From Mycoplana azooxidifex (GTDB lineage Bacteria > Pseudomonadota > Alphaproteobacteria > Rhizobiales > Rhizobiaceae): a DNA stretch of 64,000 bases. How positions within the stretch are numbered: the stretch's first letter is position 1; the number at the start of each line of letters is the position of its first letter. Positions 56,980 through 64,000 of the stretch are shown here, in pieces. The notes under the pieces were generated by a model. The model had not been told where the DNA came from. It saw only the letters and a program-made list of their open reading frames with translations, and made no database searches. Both the position numbers and the translations under genes were made by a program. The stretch spans positions 1-64,000 of the forward strand of contig NZ_JACIEE010000008.1 of assembly GCF_014196765.1 (NCBI RefSeq), written 5' to 3'.

Positions 56980-58092
56980 CTATTTCTGCGCGGCCAGCGC
57001 GGCGCGGATCTCGGCGTCGTTCTCGGTCTGCTGGACGACCACGCCGGTCCAGCCGAGCCCGTCATAGTCCTCGTAGCCGATCGTCCTTGCGAAGGCGACG
57101 ATGGTTCCGTCGGGGGCGTAGTAGCTGCCGCGCATCGCGCCGTTCGGATTGCTGAGGCCGAAGCTGGTGAAGATCATCGCGGGGCGGTTCGAGGCGATGA
57201 CGCGGTTGTCGCCGTCGAGCAGCATCACATGGGTGCGCTCGGCCACGTGCGGCGGCAGGCTCGCCTCCTTCTCGACGATCGACTGGCCCTGTTGCTGCCA
57301 GTCGAAGTAGACGCCGAGGCTGCCGAGCAGCCGGCCGTTCGGCAGGCCGCCCTCGCGGATGCCCGCGGCATAGACGATCGCATGCCGCCCGTTGTGCAGG
57401 TTGCTCGGCTGGACCCGCTCCACCGCATAGTCGTCGCCGCTCTTCGTTGCCGCCGCCGCGCGGAACCAGTCCTTGTCGGAGAGGTTCACGCCCCGCACGG
57501 AGCTGGCATAGCCGGGGTTGGCGGAGGCCACCACCCGTCCTTCGGCGTCGGTCATGACCAGGTCGAGGTAGACGGTATAGTACTTGGCGATCACCGACAG
57601 CCGGGCGGCCGCGGCGTCGAAGGCGCTCCGGCCGGGCGCCTGCAGGGCCTGCCACAGCGCGGGATCGGTGGTCCACCACCGTACGTCGGCCGTGCGTTCG
57701 AACAGGTTGCGCACGATCAGCTGCACCAGCGTCTGCGCCAGGTCGACCAGCCGGACGCCCTCCATCTGGTCGACGAGCGACTCCGAGACCGAGCGGCCGA
57801 GCGCAATGCGGCCGAGCACGTTGCGCTCGAACTGCTGGGCGATCGTGCTGGAGATGTCCGCCAGCCGCTGGACCTCGGAGGCGACGACGGCAAACCCCTT
57901 TCCGGCCTCGCCGGCGCGCGCCGCTTCGATGCTGGCGTTGATCGCCAGCATCTTGATCTGGCGGGCGATCGAGCTGTTTTCCTCGCTGAAGTGTTCGAGG
58001 TCGGTGCCGATCCCCTCGGCGATCGCGCGCATCGTCCGGGGCGTGGCGGAAAGCTGTGATGATGCCTGTGCAGTCGCGGGCTTGGCGGACAT
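56980..58092 (-). CDS. Soluble chemoreceptor-like protein with signalling tip before a Cache-type sensor
   Basis: 370 residues without membrane segments or signal peptide. Residues 30-80 match the tip of methyl-accepting chemotaxis proteins (KMLAINASIEAARAGEAGKGFAVVASEVQRLAD). From about 110 to 370 the sequence resembles a Cache/PAS-like sensor (YLDLVMTDAEGRVVASANPG, DWFRAAAATKSG, GSLGVYFDWQQQ, GYEDYDGLGWTGVVVQQ). Usual receptors have the sensor first, outside the cell, and a long signalling hairpin after it; here the order is reversed and the hairpin is only the tip. It may read a cytosolic ligand and act on the chemotaxis arrays. Upstream (58140-58200) is AT-rich with an inverted TTCTCAA/TTGAGAA. 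Confidence 0.7.
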   Translation of the reverse strand: MSAKPATAQASSQLSATPRTMRAIAEGIGTDLEHFSEENSSIARQIKMLAINASIEAARAGEAGKGFAVVASEVQRLADISSTIAQQFERNVLGRIALGRSVSESLVDQMEGVRLVDLAQTLVQLIVRNLFERTADVRWWTTDPALWQALQAPGRSAFDAAAARLSVIAKYYTVYLDLVMTDAEGRVVASANPGYASSVRGVNLSDKDWFRAAAATKSGDDYAVERVQPSNLHNGRHAIVYAAGIREGGLPNGRLLGSLGVYFDWQQQGQSIVEKEASLPPHVAERTHVMLLDGDNRVIASNRPAMIFTSFGLSNPNGAMRGSYYAPDGTIVAFARTIGYEDYDGLGWTGVVVQQTENDAEIRAALAAQK

Positions 58093-58380
58093 GACAATCT
58101 CATGGAATGGCCGACGGGGAGGGCCGCCGGAGAGGTGAAATTGATCAAATTTTTCTCAATTATGATTAATGCTCAATATTTGAGAAATGGTTTATAAATT
58201 GCATGACTAAACCACTGCGTGCAGGAATTCCCGCGCCCATCAAAACCTTTTCGGGTGCATCACCAAAATTGATCCCGAATCCCCGCGCCGTCGTATAGGT
58301 TCGGTGCAACCCCTTCCCCCGCCTATGGACGCTGATGCGCTGCGGCCCTGCAAGGTCGTGAACAAGAGACTGTCAGACGC

Positions 58381-59319
58381 ATGGAATTTGCCGAGCAGCA
58401 GCCGATGAAGGCGATCTTTCTCAAGGTCTCCTCCGTCGTAATCTTCGTTTGCATGTCCACGCTGATCAAGGCGGCGGGGGAGGGTATCGCCACCGGCCAG
58501 ATCACCTTCTACCGCTCGGCCTTCGCCATGGTGCCGATCATGGCCTGGCTTGCGGTGCGCGGCGAACTCGTCGATTCCTTCCGCACGAACAACGTCCTAG
58601 GCCATCTCGGCCGCGGCTTCATCGGCATCCTGGCGATGAGCTTCGGCTTCTACGGGCTTCTCCACCTGCCGCTGCCCGAGGCGATCGCGATCGGCTATGC
58701 GATGCCGCTGATCGCGGTCATGATCGCAGCATTGTTCCTGAAGGAGACGGTGGGCCTCTATCGCTGGTCGGCGGTGCTGGTCGGGCTCGTCGGCGTCGGC
58801 GTCATCACCTGGCCGCGGCTGACGCTGCTGGAGCAGGGCGGTGTCGGTACCGCCGAAGCGCTCGGCGCCATGGCCGTGCTCACCTCGGCCACGCTCGGTG
58901 CCGTGGCGATGGTGCTGGTGCGCCGGCTGGTACAGACGGAGAAGACGCCGACGATCGTCCTCTATTTCTCGCTGTCGGCCTCGATCTTCTCGCTCGCAAC
59001 CCTGCCGCTCGGCTGGGTCGACCTCTCCGGCCGGGCGCTTCTCCTCCTGGCGCTGGCAGGCTTCTGCGGCGGCGTGGCCCAGCTTCTGCTGACGGCGAGC
59101 TATCGTTATGCCGACGTCTCCACCATCGCCCCGTTCGAATATACCTCGATCCTGCTCGGCCTGGGCTTCGGCTACCTGCTGTTCGACGACGTGCCGACGC
59201 TGGCCATGCTGGCCGGCACCGTGATCGTCGTCAGCGCCGGCATTTTCATCATCATCCGCGAACACAGGCTCGGCCTGCGGCGCAAGGCGGCGCGCCGCCA
59301 CGTGACCCCGCAGGGCTGA
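58381..59319 (+). CDS. DMT-family (EamA) transporter
   Basis: 312 residues with ten hydrophobic segments in two EamA repeats (for example IAIGYAMPLIAVMIAALFL with LKETVG following; TSILLGLGFGYLLFDDVP in the second). Such permeases export or import small metabolites; the substrate cannot be read. A start at 58405 is also possible. It is convergent with the MFS gene. Confidence 0.85.
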   Translation: MEFAEQQPMKAIFLKVSSVVIFVCMSTLIKAAGEGIATGQITFYRSAFAMVPIMAWLAVRGELVDSFRTNNVLGHLGRGFIGILAMSFGFYGLLHLPLPEAIAIGYAMPLIAVMIAALFLKETVGLYRWSAVLVGLVGVGVITWPRLTLLEQGGVGTAEALGAMAVLTSATLGAVAMVLVRRLVQTEKTPTIVLYFSLSASIFSLATLPLGWVDLSGRALLLLALAGFCGGVAQLLLTASYRYADVSTIAPFEYTSILLGLGFGYLLFDDVPTLAMLAGTVIVVSAGIFIIIREHRLGLRRKAARRHVTPQG

Positions 59320-59358
59320 GCGGACGGGCCGCCGCAGGTGGCGATGATCCGCTTTCGT

Positions 59359-60678
59359 TCAGGGCTTCGTCCACTGCGGCGTGGTGGTGTCGGCAATGAG
59401 GTCGTCCGTTCCCTCGTCGGTGACAGCATCGGCCTGCAAGGCGGCCGAGGCTTCGGCCGCGAGCGGCTGCACCGGCATGGCCTGGTAGTCGGTCTTCCCC
59501 ACCATGCCTGTCTCGGCGTCGCGCCGCATGATGCGCCAGGCGGCATAGCCGCCGTAGAGGGCAAAATAGAGCGTGAAGACGGCGAACAGCGACGTGGGGC
59601 CGAAGCGGTCCATCACGGGGCCGGCCACCAGCGGGCCGGAGATCGTACCGATCCCGTAGACGATCATCATCCCCGAGGAGATCTCGACATATTCGTCCGG
59701 CTGGGCGAGGTCGTTCGCATGCGCCACGTTCAGCGCGTAGATCGGGAAGAGGACGGAGCCGACGAGGCCGGCGACAAGATAGAGCAGGATCGGCGAGCCG
59801 CCCTGCACGGCGATCATGGCAAGGCTCGCGGCCACGCCGACGCCGCCGCAGACCACCATGACGAGGCGCCGGTCCATCCGGTCCGAAGCACGCCCGATCG
59901 GGATCTGCGCCAGCGTGCTGCCGATGAGGAGTGCCGCGAGTAGCGTGGCGCCCTGCGTCGTCGTCAGGCCGATCCGCTGGGTGAAGACGCCGCCGAGATT
60001 GAGCCAGGCGCCGGAGAGCGCGCCGGCGAGGAACGCGCCGACGACGGCGACGGGCGAGCGGCGATAGAGCTTGGGCACGTTGAACCGGGCCTGGGTCGGC
60101 GCGGCGGGCAGCGGCGAGGAGGTCAGCGCCGTCGGCAGCAGCGACACCGAGAAGATGATGGCGCAGAGGATGAACAGCGTGGTGCTCATCGGATCGCCGA
60201 GCGGCACCAGATACTGCCCCGCGACGCTGCCGACCATGGTCGTCATGACATAGAGCGAGAACACGCCGGCGCGGTTGTCGTTCGTCACCCGCTCGTTCAG
60301 CCAGCTCTCGATGATCAGGTAGCTGCCGGCGATCGCGAAGCCGGAAATGGTGCGGAACAGGATCCAGGCGCGCCAGTCGACCATGACCGAGCAGAGCAGG
60401 ATCGCGATCGAAAGCAGCGTCACCAGCGCCACGAACACGCGCACGTGGCCGACGGCGAGGATGAACTTCGGGGTGACGATGCACGAAGAGGTGAAGCCGA
60501 GCGTGTAGCCCGTCGCGATCCAGGTGATCGTCTGCGTCGACCATCCCTCCGCCACCGCCCGCACCGGGATGACATAGCTCTGAAGGCCGAATGCCACCAT
60601 CATCAGGAGCGTGGACAACAGGAGGCTCACAAAGGGGACGAGACTCGCCAGCATGACAGAATTCCGGAGACGGCGCAC
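59359..60678 (-). CDS. MFS transporter
   Basis: 439 residues with about 12 membrane segments and MFS-type loops (GRASDRMDRRLVM between helices 8 and 9). The GTG at 60678 opens the frame, but the ATG at 60654 (LASLVPFVSLLLSTLLMMVAF follows) may be the real start. Resembles drug/sugar permeases of rhizobia with a YcaD-like pattern; substrate unknown. Confidence 0.82.
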   Translation of the reverse strand: MRRLRNSVMLASLVPFVSLLLSTLLMMVAFGLQSYVIPVRAVAEGWSTQTITWIATGYTLGFTSSCIVTPKFILAVGHVRVFVALVTLLSIAILLCSVMVDWRAWILFRTISGFAIAGSYLIIESWLNERVTNDNRAGVFSLYVMTTMVGSVAGQYLVPLGDPMSTTLFILCAIIFSVSLLPTALTSSPLPAAPTQARFNVPKLYRRSPVAVVGAFLAGALSGAWLNLGGVFTQRIGLTTTQGATLLAALLIGSTLAQIPIGRASDRMDRRLVMVVCGGVGVAASLAMIAVQGGSPILLYLVAGLVGSVLFPIYALNVAHANDLAQPDEYVEISSGMMIVYGIGTISGPLVAGPVMDRFGPTSLFAVFTLYFALYGGYAAWRIMRRDAETGMVGKTDYQAMPVQPLAAEASAALQADAVTDEGTDDLIADTTTPQWTKP

Positions 60679-60802
60679 ACGGCCGATATGGCGCGCGGGA
60701 CAGTAGGGATGTGCCTCTAAAGAAGTCCGTCTGCGGTGTCCACTGCGACAGCGATTGGCGCAAAGAACGGGGTGGCGCGGCTCCGGACCGCGCGCCCGGC
60801 GT

Positions 60803-60946
60803 TCAGTTCGGCAGGAACGCCTTCAACTGGTCGCTCCGCTGGGCGGCATCACGCGGAAGCGAGGCGAGCACGTTGTACTCGCGCGCGGCGTTGACCGCCG
60901 CGCGGATGTCGTGCAGGTCGGAAATCAGCTTGCGGAAACGTTGCAT
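60803..60946 (-). CDS. Small helical protein, unknown
   Basis: 47 residues beginning MQRFRKLISDLHDI, with GGGAAGAAA well placed before the ATG at 60946. The sequence is one amphipathic helix plus a short tail (LPRDAAQRSDQLKAFL), similar in size to the small DUF1127-like proteins of rhizobia but without their usual motif. Probably a real small gene; function unknown. Confidence 0.5.
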   Translation of the reverse strand: MQRFRKLISDLHDIRAAVNAAREYNVLASLPRDAAQRSDQLKAFLPN

Positions 60947-61013
60947 TCGGTTTCTTCCCGGTCTTGGAACGGCAAAGCGCGTCTGCATGGTCCGGATGAA
61001 CGCGAAGGCGCTA

Positions 61014-61190
61014 TCAGCGCTGCACGAACTCGGCGTAGATGTTTGCAGGGCGGTTGATGCGAGCATAGCCGGAAGCGGTCATCTGCTCGTTGGCCGGAGT
61101 GCGCAGGCCACCGAAGCCATCGGCCGGACGGTAGGCGGCATGGCGCAGCGTCTCGAAGCTCGAATGGATGGGGCGAAGGCGGGCGGTCAT
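61014..61190 (-). CDS. Small conserved-looking protein, unknown
   Basis: 58 residues (starts MTARLRPIHSSFETLRH, ends NIYAEFVQR), with AAGG ten bases before the ATG at 61190. The codon use is strongly GC-rich at third positions like its neighbours, which favours a real gene. It lies 67 bp upstream of the 47-residue gene on the same strand, so the two may share a transcript. No family recognised. The 215 bp upstream, to 61405, show nothing else. Confidence 0.55.
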   Translation of the reverse strand: MTARLRPIHSSFETLRHAAYRPADGFGGLRTPANEQMTASGYARINRPANIYAEFVQR

Positions 61191-61405
61191 GATCGTATAT
61201 CCTTAATCTGTCCTCCCGTCGCTTATATTGCAGCGCAGCATCCGACTTGCAATGCGACATTACGCCCCGCTGATATGCGCAGATCGCATGGCTCTCGTAA
61301 TATTCTGTTCATGAAGAAGGCAACGATTCGGGCAGGAACGCGAAGTCCACGTTCGGCTGTTGCGGCTGTATTCGAATAAAGCATTGAAAATAAACAGGTA
61401 ATCTA

Positions 61406-62299
61406 TCAGTCGATTCGCTCAGTCGACCCCGTCAGTCCTGCGCGAAACGCAAGCAAGTCCTGCCAGGCAAGGCGCTTGCTGATCGGTGCGGCGGCAAGAT
61501 CCTGCGGGTGCAGTGTTGCGAGGGCTGCGATTTTTCGCCCGCCGATCTCCATTTGCCGCCATTCTCCGCGCATCTGATGGATGGTCTGGGTGCCGCCGAA
61601 GAAGAACCGGGCGGCGAAATTGCCGAGAATCAGCAGGTGATTCGGCGCCGCCAGCGCGATCTGGCGCTCGATGAAGGGGCGGCAGATGTCGCTCTCCGGC
61701 ACAGACGGCACGCGGTTGCCGGGCGGACGCCAGGGAATGACGTTCGAAAGCAGCACATCGGTGCGGGCAAGGCCGATGCCGGCGAGCATGCGGTCCAGCA
61801 TCGCGCCCTGCCGGCCGGAGAAGGGGAGCCCTTCGCGATCGTCGTCCGCATTGGGCATCGGCCCGATCACCATGATCGAGGGTTGCATGTTGCCTTGCGC
61901 GAAGACCAGTCCGCGGGCGCTGTTCTTCAGGTTGCAGCCGCCGAAACCCTCCATCGCCGCCCTGAGCTCGTCCAGCGTCGTGGCACCTGCCGCTGCGGCG
62001 GACGCCTCGGCCACCGCCTGTCCGTCGGGCATGGCGACCGCGGGCGCTGCGATCTCGCGGGGTGCGGCCCGCGCGGCGTTGCGCGCGCCCGCATTTCCGG
62101 AGGGCGGCTGTCGGTCGTCCGTGCTCCGGGCGGGCGCATCGCCGCTGCCCTGTCGGGCGGCATGGGCTGCCCGCATCGCCTCGAACTCGGCAATGCGGTC
62201 GACCGGTTGGTCCTCGAGCAGCCATTCGACCCCCGCATCGGCGTGGAACGCGAGCAGGGCGGCCAGTTCGGCGGCTTGAAGGTCAGCGGCGGAGATCAT
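61406..62299 (-). CDS. Uracil-DNA glycosylase superfamily protein
   Basis: 297 residues. The first 110 are variable and Ala-rich. The core has MVIGPMPNADDDREGLPFSGRQG (family-4-like motif A region), VLLSNVIPWRPPGNR, LILGNFAARFFFG and a TLHPQDL histidine motif. Typical family-4 enzymes hold an iron-sulphur cluster through four cysteines; only one or two cysteines are seen near the right places, so the cluster is probably absent. It likely removes uracil or another damaged base from DNA. Confidence 0.75.
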   Translation of the reverse strand: MISAADLQAAELAALLAFHADAGVEWLLEDQPVDRIAEFEAMRAAHAARQGSGDAPARSTDDRQPPSGNAGARNAARAAPREIAAPAVAMPDGQAVAEASAAAAGATTLDELRAAMEGFGGCNLKNSARGLVFAQGNMQPSIMVIGPMPNADDDREGLPFSGRQGAMLDRMLAGIGLARTDVLLSNVIPWRPPGNRVPSVPESDICRPFIERQIALAAPNHLLILGNFAARFFFGGTQTIHQMRGEWRQMEIGGRKIAALATLHPQDLAAAPISKRLAWQDLLAFRAGLTGSTERID

Positions 62300-62376
62300 G
62301 CCCTAGCCATACAGGAACGGCCGCACCTGCCGCAAGGCCGCGGCCGGAATGGGCGCGCGCCGTTCGCGCATTCCGC

Positions 62377-63165
62377 TCAGGTCGACCGCGCAGCGCCGCC
62401 GTCGCAGCGCACGAGCGTGCCGGTCACGTAGCTTGCGGGCTCGCTGCAGAGGAAGGCGGCCGTGGCGGCAAACTCTTCGACGCGGCCGTAGCGGCGGGCG
62501 GGGATCTCCGCTTCGGACTCGGTCTGAACCGCCTCGATCGACCTGCCGCTGCGCTTGGCCGCCATCGCATCGAGGCTCTCCAGCCGATCGGTGCGGATGC
62601 TTCCTGGCAGCAGCATGTTGGCGGTGATGCCGTATTGCGCCACCTCGCTTGCCAGCGTCTTCGACCAGCCGGCAAGCGCCGGGCGCAAGGTGTTGGAAAG
62701 CGCCAGGCCGGGGATCGGCTCGATCACGCCGGAGGAGGCGACCGTCAGGATGCGGCCCCAGCGCTGCGCCTTCATCTGCGGCAGCAGACGGTTGGTGAGT
62801 GTGATCAGGCGCAGGACCATCGCGTTGAAATAGGTCGCAAGCGTCTCCGGCGTCATATCCTCGGTCGATCCTGGCGTCGGGCCGCCGGAGTTGTTCACCA
62901 GAATGTCGATCCCGCCGAGCTTTTCGGCGACCGCCGCCTCGAGCTTTTCAACCACGTCGGCGTCGAACAGGTCGGCGATGGCGAACGACGCGCGCCCCTG
63001 GCCTTCGGCGTTGATCGCGGCGCAGTTTTCCGCAAGGCTGTCGGCATTGCGTCCGCACAGCAGCACGTCCGCGCCTTCGCGCGCAAGTGCTGCGGCGATC
63101 CCGCGGCCGAGCCCGCGCGACGAGGCGAGCACCAGTGCTCTCTTTCCCTTGATGCCGAGATCCAT
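62377..63165 (-). CDS. Short-chain dehydrogenase/reductase with altered active site
   Basis: 262 residues from the ATG at 63165 with GGAGAG upstream. The Rossmann motif is slightly changed (LASSRGLGRGIA instead of TGGSRGIG), and NNSGGP replaces NNAG. The usual Ser-Tyr-x-x-x-Lys triad is not seen: SSGVIEPIPGLALSNTLR puts Ser and Arg where Tyr and Lys are expected. A subgroup of SDR proteins has this pattern. It may act with another mechanism or as a binding protein. C-terminal VTGTLVRCDGGA is normal. Confidence 0.75.
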   Translation of the reverse strand: MDLGIKGKRALVLASSRGLGRGIAAALAREGADVLLCGRNADSLAENCAAINAEGQGRASFAIADLFDADVVEKLEAAVAEKLGGIDILVNNSGGPTPGSTEDMTPETLATYFNAMVLRLITLTNRLLPQMKAQRWGRILTVASSGVIEPIPGLALSNTLRPALAGWSKTLASEVAQYGITANMLLPGSIRTDRLESLDAMAAKRSGRSIEAVQTESEAEIPARRYGRVEEFAATAAFLCSEPASYVTGTLVRCDGGAARST

Positions 63166-63616
63166 CTGTTCTCTCCTGCCAGCGCTGTTCGTCCCGAGGC
63201 GGTGCCGAGCGGGGCGCCTCGTATATGATCCGTCATGCCGGCGGGTGCCGGCGTGCAGATGGCTATAGTACGCTCGCCACAGCTTGCCAAACACGTATCC
63301 GACATTTCTCGGGTCGGCTGGCACTGATTCTGTCAAGAATAGTTCCGGGATCGTCAAGAGCGTTCGCGATATCGATCATAGGCTGCGACGTGCCCATCGG
63401 CCGGCGGCGGCCGCCGGGTGCGGGAGAAACGGCCTTCCGACGACATTCGTTGTTGACGTGCACGTCAATGCAAATAAATGTCTGCCCTCGGGCATGACGT
63501 CATGCGCAAATGCGGACACTCCCTGTCGCCCCTTGGCTCGACAGGGACTTGCGCATTTGTCATGAGGGCCGCAATAACCATTCAGCCGTCAAGGGACGGC
63601 AGCGGAGGCAGGAACG
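63166..63616. other. Intergenic region before ETF-QO
   Basis: 451 bp between divergent genes. I see no gene. It holds the promoters of the dehydrogenase (leftward) and ETF-QO (rightward) and a large imperfect palindrome at 63495-63566. Confidence 0.5.
63495..63566. promoter_or_regulatory. Large imperfect palindrome upstream of ETF-QO
   Basis: Inner arms TCCCTGTCG and CGACAGGGA are perfect complements with a 10-base spacer. Outer arms CATGACGTCATGCGCAA and TTGCGCATTTGTCATG match apart from three central bases. The structure ends 50 bp before the ETF-QO start, so it could be an operator, a leader structure or a small repeat. Confidence 0.5.
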
Positions 63617-64000
63617 GATGAGCGAGGCGATGGAACTTCCCGAACGCGAGAGCATGGAGTTCGACGTTGTGATCGTCGGCGCGGGGCCGGCGGGCCTCGC
63701 CGCGGCCATCCGGCTGAAGCAGGTCGATCCCGATCTCACCGTCGTCGTGCTCGAGAAGGGCGCGGAAGTCGGAGCGCACATCCTCTCCGGTGCCGTCGTC
63801 GATCCGATCGGCATCGACCGTCTGCTGCCCGACTGGCGCGAGGACGACAGCCACCCCTTCAAGACCGAGGTGAAGGACGATCATTTCCTCCTGCTCGGCC
63901 CGGCCGGCTCCATTCGCCTGCCGAATTTCGCCATGCCGCCCCTGATGAACAACCACGGCAACTACATCGTCTCGCTGGGCAATGTCTGTCGATGGCTCGC
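63617..64000 (+). CDS. Electron transfer flavoprotein-ubiquinone oxidoreductase, N-terminal part
   Basis: 128 residues up to the window edge. FAD-binding motif VVIVGAGPAGLAAAIRLK near 17-34, then VLEKGAEVGAHILSGAVVDP and PPLMNNHGNYIVSLGN, all typical of ETF-QO. It is a membrane-associated flavin/iron-sulphur enzyme that passes electrons from ETF to ubiquinone during fatty-acid and amino-acid oxidation. Start ATG at 63617 with GGAGGCAGGAA upstream. Continues beyond the window. Confidence 0.93.

Overview
The window looks like a piece of a Rhizobiaceae (alphaproteobacterial) genome. The right-hand half, from about 34.6 kb to the end, has the dense, GC-rich, overlapping gene layout of that group. 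It carries a recognisable chromosomal neighbourhood: feuN-feuP-feuQ, the cytochrome c maturation operon ccmI-ccmE-ccmF-ccmH (cycHJKL), a DegP protease with a two-component system, glnE, a PAS sensor kinase, pepN, transporters, a uracil-DNA glycosylase homologue, a short-chain dehydrogenase and the start of ETF-ubiquinone oxidoreductase. Two palindromic intergenic repeats of the type common in Rhizobiaceae are also present, one of them inside the ccmH reading frame.

The left half is accessory DNA. Its core is a complete-looking Tn7-like transposon of 32,015 bp (2570-34584). It has 26-bp imperfect terminal inverted repeats (5'-TG...CA-3') and a 5-bp target duplication CTGGC at 2565-2569 and 34585-34589. 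It is inserted in a gene for a phage-tail / gene-transfer-agent multidomain baseplate protein (the TIM-barrel 'megatron' type). Joining the two flanks through the duplication restores a colinear protein at the junction. The same gene is broken twice more: by a one-base frameshift near 35737, and by an abrupt join at about 2050 to a truncated RloC-like ATPase gene, so at least two separate events hit this locus.

Inside the transposon, the transposition operon tnsA-tnsB-tnsC-tniQ occupies 7063-13278. To its left, on the other strand, are a TnsA-like protein that has lost most of its catalytic residues and a soluble FtsH-type AAA+ metalloprotease, followed by remnants of DDE transposases. To the right lies about 21 kb of cargo that looks like a defence or conflict island. 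It contains a vWA / PP2C / Ser-Thr kinase triad (TerY-P type) next to a 1.35-kilo-residue nuclease-TPR-PIN protein, a membrane-associated PD-(D/E)XK nuclease, a coupled small protein and calcineurin-like phosphoesterase behind a structured leader, CoiA-like and T5orf172-type nucleases, two exported proteins, a NERD-nuclease/helicase with a TPR partner, and a SMEK-domain protein at the right end.

Most cargo modules carry a nuclease-like fold, and several genes overlap by 4 bp (ATGA or GTGA), which implies translational coupling within modules. The most unusual parts are the degenerate TnsA plus FtsH-like pair beside the transposition genes, and the triad plus REase-TPR-GreAB-C-PIN effector. 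All functions are read from motifs by eye; no database search was possible.
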